From Diaporthe sp. PMI_573 (Eukaryota; Ascomycota; Sordariomycetes; Diaporthales; Diaporthaceae), in the NCBI GenBank assembly GCA_021399435.1, contig JAJTUP010000100.1, positions 1 through 64,000 on the forward strand: a stretch of 64,000 nt of DNA, given 5' to 3'. Both the position numbers and the translations under genes were made by a program. The notes under the pieces are model-generated. The model made no database searches, was not told where the DNA came from, and was given only the letters and a program-made list of their open reading frames with translations. Below, in pieces: positions 33,873 through 45,670 of the stretch (within the stretch, counting starts at the first letter, position 1; each line of letters starts with the position of its first letter).

Positions 33873-35365
33873 TTACCCCCCTAGCAGGAAGTTGACCGCG
33901 CCCTGCACATTACCACCGCTGCGGCGCAGCGCTGCCACGTTCTGGTCGAAGTCATAGAAGCCCATCTCGTTCAGCTGGCTGAGCTGCTCAGCGTAGCGCT
34001 CCTCAGGTGGTCGGGTGTCGGCTGGGGCGGCAGGCTCGGCCGCGCCGCCCATAAGGTTCTGCATGAAGCTCTGCATCATCTCGGGCGTCATCCCAAAGGG
34101 GTTCGTGGCGCCTCCCTGTGGTGCACCTCTCGTCATTTGCCCAAAGTTCTGCATCATCTCGGGCGTCATCCCAAAGGGGTTGGCAGCGCCTCCCTGTGGC
34201 CCCCCAAAGAGTCCGGTAAACGGATTTGGGGGCTGCGCGGGCGAGTTGATGCCGGGCTGGCTAGGTGGTGCCGAGCCGGTGTCCCCAGAAGGTGTCTGCG
34301 TAGTGCCGGCGGCACCGGTAGCACCAGAAGCACCGGGCGCCCCGGCGCCGGCCTGAGGAGCAGCCGGAGCAGCCGCGCCAAAGGGGTTAAAAAGCGCAGC
34401 GAACGGGTTGGCGGCTTGGCCTCCGGCACCACCAGCACCTCCGGCCGCACCAGCACCGGGGCCGCCAAACATTCCCGGCATCATGAAGGGGAACTGCGGG
34501 GGCTGTGTGTTGCTTGCTCCACCGGCAGCGGCAGCGGCGGCATCGGCCGGGGTCGTGTCCGTTGCGCCAGGAGCTGGGAAGGCCTCACTGCCGGCGCCAC
34601 CGCCCATGGACCGCCGCATCTGGGCGACTGTCCGTAGCATGTCCGGATTGGTGAGCATGTTGCGGAAGAAGGGCGACTGGATGATCTCGCGGGCGTTTGG
34701 GTTGTCTCGCAGCATGGGGTTGGACTGTATCATGACGTCGACCAGTTGAGGGTTGTTCAGGGCCTCGTTCATGGCTTGGGCGACGTTGGGGTTGGAGAGC
34801 ATGTCTGCCATCTGGTCCTCACTCGGGGGTGCGCCCATCTGATGGAAGGGTTGGTCAGTATGAGGTTGGCACGGTTGGCTGGGGTGGCCACGAGGCAGAG
34901 GGTAGAGGGCATGATCCTTACGCCTCCATCGGCACCAAACATGTTGGCGCTGGGAAGGTTAGCATGGCCGGCAAAGCGAGCTCCGGTCAGGCCGGCCAGG
35001 AGGTTGTTGGCAGAGGTGCCGGCTGCCATGTTGCTTGGCACAGCCTGGGGGACGGGCGAGGACGAGGAGGCGCTCGGGGCAGGTGCAGGATTGCTGGCGG
35101 CGCTCTTGACAAGGTGGATGGTGTTGCCTGGCTTGACCTTGTACGAGGCCAAGGTGTCCTCGTTCTTCATGACGCGTCCCGAGTAGATGAGGCGCTGTCG
35201 CTCGACGGGGATGTTCTCGTACTGCTCAGTGGCAAGCTTGGTCTTGAGCTCGCCAACAGTCGCTGTCTCGGCCATGGTGATCTGGTGGTTCTTGTCGCCC
35301 GAGGCCTTCACCTTGAAGGTGATCTGAGCCTCGGCGGAAGTGGACTCCTCCGCCTTGTCGGACAT
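33873..35365 (-). CDS. DSK2: Ubiquilin / Dsk2, UBL-UBA shuttle protein
   Basis: Exon 1 is 35365-34922 and exon 2 is 34838-33873. An 83-base phase-0 intron (GTAAGG donor, CATCAG acceptor) separates them, giving 469 residues. Dsk2 carries ubiquitylated proteins to the proteasome. Residues about 14-88 are the ubiquitin-like domain (ITFKVKASGDKNHQI through GNTIHLVKS). Residues about 155-235 form an STI1-type region (NPNVAQAMNEALNNPQLVDV and following). A long Gly/Ala/Pro-rich linker follows, containing a recent internal duplication with two NPFGMTPEMMQ motifs spaced 26 residues apart. The last 42 residues are the UBA domain (YAEQLSQLNEMGFYDFDQN to VNFLLGG). All parts of a functional shuttle are present. 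The duplicated Met-rich segment may act as an extra STI1-like client-binding element, which is inference. Confidence 0.95.
34071..34200. repeat. Internal tandem duplication in DSK2, 78-bp period
   Basis: Two nearly identical blocks encode GGATNPFGMTPEMMQ and GGAANPFGMTPEMMQ on the minus strand. The offset is 26 codons and there are very few base differences, pointing to a recent in-frame duplication. Confidence 0.8.
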
Positions 35366-36311
35366 TTTGCCTGTGACAGTGCGTGTGGAACCTGGGAAGA
35401 GTTTGAGCGGCGCGCGGATGGCGTTGCGAACGGGTGGCTGTCGTGACGTCGCGGGCTCGGTCGGCTCGCGGGGTAGCAGTGTTCGAGCGGGTTGTAGGAC
35501 TCCGTGGATGGGGCCGGCGGCAGGAAGGAACCGAGTATGTATTGCAGACGAGGAGAAGGGCCCAAGAAGTTAACTGCAGATGCGGCGGAGTTTGAAGCAA
35601 GGCTAGAGACTGAAAGGTATGAAAGATGTGGTGATGTGAGGATGCAAGGGTAGGTTGGCAATGGCGTGCAGAGGAGGGCTGAAGGAATACTGCCGAGAGT
35701 TGGGTGGCAGGCGGAAGGGAGCACTTGTAGGCAGACCACGTCTTCCCGAATACTGATTTGGTAACTTGTTACGGAGTCAGCACTGCAGGCCTGAGAGAGG
35801 GGAAGAGGCATGGCCAGCCGCACGAGATAGATGAGATCAGACCCCCAAGGCCAAGTCCTGCAGGCCGGGGGAAACTCGACGTGCAATGCGCTCCCGCAGC
35901 ACATTTCCAAGGCCCCGATCTGGCCAAGCTGCCGCAACCCAATCGGCTGGCCCTCTGTGGCCCACTGGTTGTTCGTTCGCCGTCCACCATGTTCTATCTT
36001 TCCTGCGCCTGACCGGCTTAGACCAGCCGCTCGAAGCCCAAGAAGCCACGTCTCGGTTCACTTCGTCGGTTCGCTCAGGCCCTGCAAGCAAGCTCTTGGC
36101 CCCATGGCCGACCACTCAAACCCAAGGCCCACATCCTGCCTTGTCGGTCTTGCTGCCACCACCGAGCCGACCCATCCGACCAGGGTCTGTATTTCTGCCG
36201 TTACCACAATATCATATCCTGGGTACCTAGGTAGGTATGTTACAATACGGGCGTATGACACGCTTGGAGTCTGGCCCGGCTACTCCTAACAGCAGTGGCT
36301 GTGATGTTCAA
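35366..36311. promoter_or_regulatory. DSK2 promoter and THG1 3' region
   Basis: Both flanking genes are on the minus strand, so the left part holds the DSK2 leader (CT-rich on the minus strand) and the right part the THG1 3' untranslated region. A TACCTAGGTA palindrome is at 36224-36233, just beyond the THG1 stop codon. No genes are seen. Confidence 0.5.
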
Positions 36312-37400
36312 TCATCGCACATCCCCGAGCGACAATACTGTTTCCCTCGTCACTTGCGATCGTGTCTTCCCGGGCTTGTTTGACAGGATCCACGGCCGCC
36401 TTTCCCAGAACTCGTCTCTGATGATGTCTAGGTGTTCAATCACAACCTTCGCCTTGGCGCGTTTCTTCTTCTCCTTTTCCAACTGGCTCTTGGATAGCTG
36501 AGCCGGCTCGGCAGCGCTTTCTGCTTCCGCGGCAGCATTATGGCTTCCGGGCTCGGCCAGCTCGTAGTCTCTGAATATGACGCTGCCCTTCTTGTAAATG
36601 TCCGGTTCGTCGTTGTAATTAATCCCGAACCTTGAGAACAACAGCTCATTCTTGTCCCCAGACACGGTCCCGGCGAGTTTTTTCTCCGCTTGCTGGCTGT
36701 CCATGCCTCCTCGCAGGATCAGAGACCAGAAGGCTGTGTTGTAAAGGTTGTTGATGTGGCAGTCGGCTTGGCGCCAGCTCATGTAGTCCCGCAGGTTGGA
36801 CACGGAGGGGTAGCAGACTGCCCTGCCATCAAAGCTGGGGAGAGGAGGCGACAGCGGCCGGTCGGGGAAGTATTGGGACCAGAGATGGACATAGTAAGAT
36901 GTAAATGTCGACACGATAGTGGTCACCAGCTTGCTTGTGATTGTCAACATCAGGTTGACTCCCCGCGGGTTTGCTCAGCAGGTGTGGGTGCAGGCTCGGC
37001 TCACCTCTCTCGCCTTTCGAACAGCGAGCAGGTCTTGTGAAAGACGAAGCTGTACTCGTCGCTGATGCCGTATGCGACCACCAGGTCTGGCATCTCAGTC
37101 ACCACTGCCTTTGCAGCATCGTTCATGAGATCCAGCGCCCTCCTGTCATTGGGCTTCTCCCAGGAATACTTGCTGGCAAACCTGGCGCTTGTCAGTCTGT
37201 GTGTTTCCCTGCATCATCATGTTTCTCTCTGCTGGCGTACTTGGTGAACCCACGACCGTCTATCCTCACCACAACCCAGGTGTTCGGCAGTAGTTGGTCT
37301 GGCTGTTCAAATTGCTTGACATACTCCCATCTGTACGGCGGTGAGTCATGTCTACCACTCCCAGGTTTGGATGAGATGAAGCGCACCTCGAGTTTGCCAT
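36312..37400 (-). CDS. THG1: tRNA-His guanylyltransferase
   Basis: Reading leftward, exons are 37400-37387 (only 14 bases), 37330-37241, 37181-37005 and 36933-36312, giving 300 residues. The enzyme adds the extra 5' G(-1) of tRNA-His, the identity element for histidyl-tRNA synthetase. The tiny first exon encodes MANS plus two bases of an Arg codon and joins to WEYVKQFEQPDQLLPNTW, as expected for fungal Thg1. The reverse-polymerase active site is intact: Asp29 and Gly30 in RIDGRGFTKF, and Asp76 with Glu77 in ISDEYSF. HINNLYNTAFW matches the conserved HINNLYNT block. The C-terminal part has a Lys/Ala-rich charged stretch and ends normally. The gene is head to head with SWD1. The first donor (GTGCGC) is weak, so the start is a little less sure than the rest. 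Confidence 0.92.
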
Positions 37401-37929
37401 TTTTTCTTCTTCGTTTTTTAATTTGCAATTTTGCATGCACGAGAGCTTCGGGAAACTGTGGCCGTGTATTCGTATATGTTCAGGAGAGCAAAGAGTCCCC
37501 AATATCACCTTCGTCTGACTGTGGTGGTCCGTTGCTAGGTTTGTGCGGCGAGGCTCGGCACGAATAGAACAAAACAAATCCTGTGTATTGGCTAAACGTG
37601 CTGTGCTGGGAGCCGGCTCCGGGTTTTTGGGATGGAGCGGGTCCTCCACCCGGCATGCGGCAGCTGGATCCCTGCTGGTTCCCCACGCCCCAGCGGGACC
37701 TGCGGCCCTGACCCTGCAGAAATCACCTCATAGCGTCACTCTTGACCTCAAAGTTCCCAACCAGCCAGGACGACCCACCCTAGCTACATATTCTCAGCCT
37801 TGCAGACCGGGAACCTGACCAAGTGCACCACAAAAAAGACCGCCACGTCCATGTCTCAGGGTCGCCCTTGGGCTGCGGCAACCCACTCCAGCTCTTGAGC
37901 CCTCACACAGGGCACGCCATTTGGCAGAG
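37401..37929. promoter_or_regulatory. Divergent promoter between THG1 and SWD1
   Basis: These 529 bases lie between two outward start codons. The stretch next to THG1 is AT-rich (poly-T/poly-A near 37395-37435). No coding sequence or specific site is recognised. Confidence 0.5.
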
Positions 37930-39404
37930 ATGAATCTGTTGCTCTCAGACGACTATCTCCTCCAAGACTACCCAGAAAACATCACCAACACGATCCGATC
38001 CGGCCATGCGACATGCCTACGCTTCAACCACAAGGGCGACTATCTCGCCTCGGGCCGCGTTGATGGCACCGTCGTCATATGGGACCTGGACACCATGGGT
38101 GTCGCTCGCAAGCTCCGGGGTCATTCTAAGAGCATCTCTTCCCTGAGTTGGTCTCGGTGCGGGCGATACCTGTTGTCCGCGTGCCAGGGATGGAAGGCAG
38201 TCCTATGGGATCTCAAGGATGGGAAGCCTCACCGCCAGGTTCGTTTCAAGGCGCCCGTGTACATTGCCGAGCTTCACCCTTGGAACCAGTCAGTGTACCC
38301 ACCATCTCAGGTCATTCCATAGCCGGACAGCACTGACCCCCCCCTCCCAGCCTTCAATTTGTCGTATCCCTCTACGAAGAACAACCTCTCCTCGTCGACA
38401 TATCTGAGCCGGTTGCACACAAATACACCCTGGCAACAGCGCCAAGGCGCGTCAAGGTTGAAGAAGATGCAGAGAAGAGGGCACGCCAAAAGAAGGATGA
38501 CGCGAGGCACATGACCACAGTGACAATCTACACCAAGTCGGGCGACCACATTCTGGCGGGCACAAACAAGGGCAATCTTAACATCATCGACGCACGAACC
38601 CACGAAATAATTTACACACAGCTCAAAGTGTGTAGCGGTGTGGTCACAACGCTCAAGCTGACACGGTCAGGGCGAGAATTGCTTGTAAACGGCCAGGACA
38701 AGGTCATCAAGACGTTTCACCTACCCGACCTCTCAGCAGAGGACCTCGACTCTGATACGATCCAATTGCCCATCGAGCACAAGTTTGAGGATGTGGTGAA
38801 TCGCTGCTCGTGGAACCACGTCACCTTCAGCTGCACAGGAGAGTACGTGGTAGCCTCCACCTACAACAACCACGAGCTATACATCTGGGAGCGTGGGCAC
38901 GGGAGTCTCGTGCGGATGCTGGAGGGGCCCAAAGAAGAGCAGGGCGTCATAGAGTGGCACCCCTCCAAAGCCTTGCTGGCAGCATGTGGGCTAGAGACTG
39001 GTCGTATAAACATCTGGAGTGTGACGAGCCCACAGCGCTGGTCGGCCTTGGCACCAGATTTTGTTGAGGTTGAGGAGAATGTCGAGTACATGGAAAGGGA
39101 GGATGAGTTTGACATCCATCCCCAGGAGGAGATCAAGAAGCGCAAGCTGGATCAAGAGGATGAGGAGGTTGACGTCGTGACCATCGGACTGGCAGGTGTT
39201 GGAGACCACCCGGGCGGGTTTGAGATGCCGATTCTTTTCAATCTGGGGGACTCGGACAGCGAGGAAGAATTTGTTGCCGTCTCAACAGGGACTGTGAGGC
39301 GGAGAAGCCCTGGGGACGGAGCAGACGCGAGTGGAGAGGCGACAGGAACAGAGGAGAAACCAGGCAAGAGGACAGGCAACAGAGGAAGAGCCAGGAAGAG
39401 GTGA
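37930..39404 (+). CDS. SWD1: COMPASS subunit Swd1 (RBBP5 homologue), WD40 protein
   Basis: Exons 37930-38288 and 38351-39404 are joined over a 62-base intron (GTCAGT donor, TCCCAG acceptor), giving 470 residues. Swd1 is a core scaffold of the Set1/COMPASS histone H3 lysine 4 methyltransferase. The start MNLLLSDDYLLQDYPENI matches the family. WD repeats are visible, for example GDYLASGRVDGTVVIWDL and GRYLLSACQGWKAVLWDL, then TGEYVVASTYNNHELYIWE and AACGLETGRINIWSV. Between the early and later blades is the helical stretch with VEEDAEKRARQKKDDARHM. After the propeller come the acidic RBBP5-type segment (APDFVEVEENVEYMEREDEFD) used to contact Ash2/Set1 partners, and a charged, Gly/Arg-rich tail. 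The ATG at 37930 is used; the frame upstream of it lacks another ATG. Confidence 0.94.
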
Positions 39405-40279
39405 ATTGTGTTCTATGATATCGGTACTTATATGTCCACTCAGCACACAGTGGAGGTGCCCTGGCATCTGTGACTTGCCAAGTACGGTTGCACAACCAGG
39501 TATTCTGTTCTGCTCTGCAGTCGGTGGGTGAAGTACCTAGGTACTTATGTAAGCACATTGGCCAACAAAGGGGCGAGAATGAGGTGGGCGGAATCGTTAC
39601 ACCTGCCTGCCGCCAGGGCGCCAGGGCGCCAGGGGGCTCAAAAAGCTTGGGGGAGGTCCTCTGAAGTACCTGTCCATCGCCCGCCACCACCCCCAATATT
39701 GAAGTACCGCAGGGACCCACTCTTGCCGCCGCGTGTAGTTAGTGCTGTGCACAGGCCCTCCCAGGTTCAGCGCCCGGGCTAGATCACTCCTCTGGATTTT
39801 CCAGAGTCGCCTCAACTGCCTGGCCATTACCGACCTCATCACAACCTCTTGCCAGCACGCGTCGCAGCCCACGCATCACCATCCTGTGGCCCTCCACATA
39901 CCACATCCGAAGGAAACTGTTGCCAAAATTGATTTTCTTACCTTTTCTCGGCCATAGCGACAACGGCTGAGGTGGCACCACCGACCAGTCGCTCCTTCGG
40001 GGCCTTGGGCGGCCTGGTTTGAGAGCGCGGAGGACAAACCCCCAACCCGTCCATCGAAACATCGTTTGCGCCGGCCTTGCTATCGCCAAAAGCCTTTCGC
40101 AAGCATCTCCTTCCGATTTTATTTCCTTTCTGGGGTCGTTCTGTCTTTCAGCGCCAGCCCCGGCGACTCACCTGGTCCTCGCCTCGACAACGCTTTCGAA
40201 CCACGATCCCTAAGCAGCCGCATTCACACCGTCGCGTCCGATACCCCCAGCCCCGTCCGACCTAGGGTCATCACGCAAG
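39405..40279. promoter_or_regulatory. SWD1 3' region and RPB1 promoter
   Basis: A TACCTAGGTA palindrome is at 39534-39543, 130 bases after the SWD1 stop codon. The last 300 bases are T/C-rich and probably form the RPB1 leader. No genes or RNA genes are found. Confidence 0.5.
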
Positions 40280-43200
40280 ATGGCAAACCTGTATTTCGCG
40301 CACTCTAGTGCGCCCCTCAAGACGATCCAGGAGATACAGTTTGGTGTCATGTCTCCTGAGGAGGTCAAGAACATGAGTGTGGCGCACATTCAGTACCCCG
40401 AGACCATGGACGAGACCAGAACGAAGCCACGACAAGAGGGCCTCAACGATCCTCGCCTTGGCTCTGTCGACAGGCAGTTTAAGTGCAAGACATGCACTGA
40501 GAGCATGTCCGAATGCCCCGGTCACTTCGGCCACATCGAGCTGGCCACGCCCGTCTTCCACCCTGGTTTCCTGAAGAAGACCAAGAAGATCCTTGAGATC
40601 GTCTGCCATAGCTGCAGCAAGGTGTTGGCTGATAGGGTTGGTCTAGCTTGACTGTTGTGGACGTCTAAAGGTCTGCTGATTGCTGATTCCACCGACTGTA
40701 GAGTGACGAAGAATTTGCGGCCGCCGTCTCGACACGAGACCCGAAAGCTCGATTCGCCCGGGTCTGGGAGATTTGCAAGAAGAAGAAGCGCTGCGACAAC
40801 GAGTCTTCCAAGAAGGACGAGGAGTTCGATCCGGAGAACAAGAACAAGCCCCCGCCCCATAACCACGGTGGATGTGGCAACGCCCAGCCCGCGGTCCGGC
40901 AACAGGCACTGCAGCTTCAACAACACTTCCAGCGCGAAAACGAGGATGGCGGTGGCAAGACCATCGAGAAGAAGCCCTTGCCGCCAAAGCTGGCGCATGA
41001 AATCTTCCGACGAATCTCCGATGCTGATCTCGAGGACATGGGGCTGAACAAGGACTATGCGCGTCCCGAGTGGCTGATCGTTACAGTACTTCCGGTGCCC
41101 CCTCCTCCCGTCCGGCCATCAATCAGCATGGACGGCACTGGCCAAGGCCTTCGCAACGAAGACGATCTGACCTACAAGCTTGGTGATATCATCCGTGCCA
41201 ATGGCAACGTGAAGCAGGCGCTGTCCGAGGGCTCGCCAATGCACATTCTGAACGACTTCGAGCAGCTCCTACAGTACCACGTCGCAACTTACATGGACAA
41301 CGATATCGCAGGCACGCCGCGCGCATTGCAGAAGAGTGGCCGGCCAGTAAAGGCCATCCGTGCTCGCCTCAAGGGCAAGGAGGGCCGTCTTCGAGGCAAT
41401 CTGATGGGCAAGCGTGTGGATTTCTCTGCGCGCACAGTCATCACGGGTGACGCAAACATTTCCTTGGACCAAGTCGGCGTGCCTCGAAGCATCGCGAGAA
41501 CTTTGACCTACCCGGAGACTGTGACCCCTTACAATATCCACCGCCTGCATCAGCTTGTTGAGAACGGCCCGAACGAGCACCCGGGTGCCAAGTACGTCAT
41601 ACGCTCCGACGGCACTAGGATCGACCTGCGGCATCACAAGCGCGCCAGTCAGATTACCCTGGAGTACGGTTGGAAGGTGGAGCGTCATCTCATCGATGGT
41701 GACTACATCATCTTCAACCGTCAGCCCTCGCTACACAAGGAGTCCATGATGGGGCACCGTGTCAAGGTCATGCCATACTCCACGTTCCGGCTGAACCTAT
41801 CCGTCACCTCTCCGTACAACGCCGACTTCGACGGCGATGAGATGAACCTTCACGTTCCCCAGACCGAGGAGACCCGTGCTGAGGTTCAGAACCTGTGCCT
41901 GGTGCCTCTGAACATCGTCTCGCCACAGCGGAACTCCCCACTCATGGGGATCGTGCAGGACACTCTGGCAGGCGCCTACAAGCTCTGCCGTCGCGATGTG
42001 TTTCTTACCAAGGAAGAAGTAATGAATGTCATGCTCTGGGTCGAGGACTGGGATGGTGTCATCCCGACCCCGGCCATACTTCACCCATCTCCCCGATGGA
42101 CTGGCAAGCAGATCATCAGCATGGTCATTCCCAAAGAGGTCAGCCTGCAGCAAGGTAGTAGCGAGCTCCCTATCGATGACAGTGGGATCAGGATTCACAA
42201 TGGCGATCTTGTATACGGCCTTCTCACCAAGAAGATCGTGGGTGCTGCGGCTGGCGGCATCATCCACATTACGTACAACGAGCTCGGCCCACATGCGGCA
42301 ATGGGTTTCCTCAACGCCTGTCAGCGTGTTGTGGGCTACTGGCTTTTGCACAACGGCCACAGCATCGGAATTGGTGATACTATTCCTGACAAGGATACTA
42401 TCATCAAGATTCAGCAGGACATCGACGGCCAGAAAAAGATCGTTGCGGAGATCGTGACCGAGGCGACTGAGAACAAGCTCGAGCCACTTCCCGGAATGAG
42501 TATTCGAGAGACTTTTGAGAGCAAGGTATCCAAGGAGTTGAACGCTGCCCGTGACAAGGCCGGTACGACTACGGAGAAGAGTTTGAAGGATTTGAACAAC
42601 GCTGTGACCATGTCTCGATCAGGATCCAAAGGCTCTTCCATCAACATCTCTCAAATGACCGCTCTAGTCGGCCAACAGGTCGTCGAGGGAAAGAGAATCC
42701 CATTTGGCTTCAAGTACCGAACGCTGCCTCACTTCACCAAGGATGACTACTCGCCCGAGGCCCGTGGCTTCGTCGAGAATTCTTACTTGCGTGGTCTGAC
42801 GCCTACTGAATTCTTCTTCCACGCCATGGCTGGTCGTGAGGGTTTAATCGATACCGCTGTCAAGACCGCTGAAACCGGTTATATCCAGCGCCGACTAGTT
42901 AAGGCGCTTGAGGATGTCACGGCGAAGTACGATGGCACTGTTCGAAACTCCTTGAATGATATCATACAGTTCATCTACGGCGAAGACGGCCTTGATGGCA
43001 TGCACATCGAGAAACAGAAGGTGGATTTCTTAACCATCTCCGACAAGGACTTTGAGAAGCGCTACAAGCTTGACCTCGTCGAGGACTCTCGCACTTTGAC
43101 CAACGCACTCGAGTACGGAAGTCACCTTGCGAGCAACATCGAAGAACAGCAGCTGCTGGACGCCGAGTACGAACGCCTATCCACGGCCCGCAGGGCGGTT

Positions 43201-45670
43201 CGCCAAATAATGCTGTCACGAGGTAAGGACGAGACGATGATGCAGCTTCCTCTGAACATCATACGGTTGATCGACAGCACTATCTCCTTCTTCAAGGTCG
43301 ACCCGACCAAGCGAAGTGACATGAAGCCTTCCGACGTGATCCCGGCCGTCGATGCGTTCATGAGGCGCATGGTAGTCGTCCCGGGTGAGGATCCTATTTC
43401 CAAGGAGGCTGATGAGAGCGCGACGATCCTCTTCAAGGCCCACCTACGCTCGCGACTGGCATTTAGGCGTCTCGCAGTCCAGCTCCGCCTCCCTCGCATA
43501 GCCTTTGACCACATCCTCGGGGAGCTAGAGAACCGCTGGTCAAGGTCAATGGTCAACCCCGGAGAAATGGTCGGTGTTCTCGCAGCGCAGTCCATTGGAG
43601 AGCCTGCGACACAGATGACACTCAACACATTCCACTTCACTGGTGTTGCCTCCAAGAACGTCACTCTTGGCGTGCCTCGTCTTAAGGAGATTCTAAACGT
43701 CGCCAGTGACATCAAGACCCCTTCGATGCAGGTTTTCCTTGAAGGCGACGATATATCACAGGACGCGGCGAAGACATTGCGAAGTCTCACTGAGCACACG
43801 AACCTGAGGTCGGTCACGTCTAAGACTGAGATTTTCTATGACCCAGACGTTCGAGAAACCATAATCCCCCAGGACATGGACATGATTGAGGCGTACTTCC
43901 TTCTTGAGACCCCACAGACCGAGGACCTTGATCGTCAGACTCGCTGGGTCCTTCGAATCTCCCTGGACCGGCAAAAAATGCTCGACAAGGAATTGCGGGT
44001 CGAGGACGTTGCTCAGCGGCTCAAAGACGAGTATTCGGATGATTTGGCTGTCATCTTCAACGATGACAACGACGACGAACAAATCATTCGTGTCCGCTCA
44101 ATCCGTGACAAAGCCGACGCAGACGACGATGACATGGAGGAAGACGTCATGCTCAAGCGACTTGAAACTCATTTGTTGGATAAGCTCACCATTCGGGGCG
44201 TGCCTGGCATCGAACGGGCATTCATCAACAAGAATGCTCGTCTGGTAGAGATGCCGGATGGCTCGCTCAAGGCCAAGCAGGGCGATGCTGACTGCGAGGA
44301 GTCTTATCTCGACACCACTGGCACGGCCCTGCGCCAGGTCCTCGCCGTTGAGGGCGTTGACACGAGGCGGACGACGACCAACCAGCTGCATCAGATCATT
44401 GACGTGTTCGGGATCGAGGCGGCCCGGTCTGCTCTGCTCTCTGAGCTGACGAACGTGCTGGCATTCGACGGTTCCTACGTCAACCACCGCCATCTGGCTC
44501 TCCTGGTCGACGTCATGACGTACCGCGGCAGCATCGCTGCGGTCACGCGCCACGGCATCAACCGCGCCGACACTGGTGCGCTCATGCGCTGCTCCTTCGA
44601 GGAAACGGTCGAGATCCTTTTGGAGGCCGCAGCCACGGGCGAGCTAGACGACTGCCGCGGTATCTCTGAAAATGTGATGCTCGGCCAGTTGGCCCCCATG
44701 GGAACAGGCCACTTTGAAGTGCAACTTGATCCCAAGATGCTGGAGACGGTCATATCTGACAACTCGCGCATGGGTCTCATGCCCGGCATGACCGTCAAGG
44801 GCAGCCCGATGGAAGGCGCGGCGACACCATACGACACCGGGTCTCCTATGGCGGACACAGGTGGCTTCTTGGGTATCATGTCCCCGGCGCCAGGCAACTT
44901 TTCACCCATCATCGGCGCAGGGTCCGAGACACCGGGAGGCTTCAACACGGAGTATGGTGGTGGGTTCGGCCTGGGTGGGGCTCCTGGGTACTCGGCCACC
45001 AGCCCACGTGCAACGAGCCCATTTGCTCCGACTTCGCCGACGTCCCCGTATGGAAACCAGGGCGCAGGATATTCTCCATCATCTCCCATGGGCGCATACT
45101 CGCCCAGTTCACCGATGATCGATGTGGGCTCTCGCTTTGGTGCCTCGTCTCCAACTTTCAGCCCGAACTCACCATCATACTCGCAGACGTCGCCCTTGAT
45201 GCGGCCTACCAGCCCGGCCAGTCCAAACTACAGCCCGACCTCGCCGAGCTACTCGCCGACATCTCCGTCGGCACCCAAGTACTCGCCTACGTCACCGGCT
45301 GGAAACTACGGGGGCTCGCCGACTTCTCCTTCATACTCGCCAGCGAGTCCGAACTACAGCCCGACATCGCCAAACGTCCACGCCACATCCCCTCGATACT
45401 CCCCCGCGTCTCCGACATGGTCTCCAACTTCTCCTGACGCGTATTCGCCCACAAGTCCAACCTACCAACGGTCACCCGGGCAGAACGTCTCTCCGACTAG
45501 CCCGAGCTACTCACCAACCTCGCCTCAGTATCACGCTCCGACCCCTGGACGAGATACTGGCGGGCAGGACCAGTAGTGAGTCGATCAAGATGATTATGCC
45601 ACCTTATTTATGAATAGACAGCGATGCTAACTCGATTGGTAGCTCACCAACCTCTCCCACCAATGATTAG
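40280..45670 (+). CDS. RPB1: RNA polymerase II largest subunit Rpb1
   Basis: Exons 40280-40636, 40702-45575 and 45643-45670 give 1752 residues. Rpb1 forms the catalytic cleft of RNA polymerase II. Near the N-terminus is the clamp zinc site (CKTCTESMSECPGHFGH, then CHSCSK). The catalytic magnesium loop NADFDGDEMN is intact. The bridge/trigger region is seen around HAMAGREGLIDTAVKTAETGY and ATQMTLNTFHFTGVASKNVT. The C-terminal domain has roughly two dozen heptads; most are degenerate forms of YSPTSPS with insertions. The third exon is easy to miss: the unspliced frame stops right at the donor (TAG overlapping GTGAGT). Splicing the 67-base intron, with a perfect TGCTAAC branch site, adds YSPTSPTND, one more canonical heptad and an acidic end. 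Intron 1 has a weak GTTGGT donor but joins ADR to SDEEF in frame. Confidence 0.97.
45576..45642 (+). other. Terminal RPB1 intron splitting the last CTD heptad
   Basis: The donor GTGAGT directly follows TA of a tyrosine codon. The branch site TGCTAAC is at 45625-45631 and the acceptor TTGGTAG. Retention gives an immediate stop (TAG), removing only the last heptad and TND. Confidence 0.8.
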
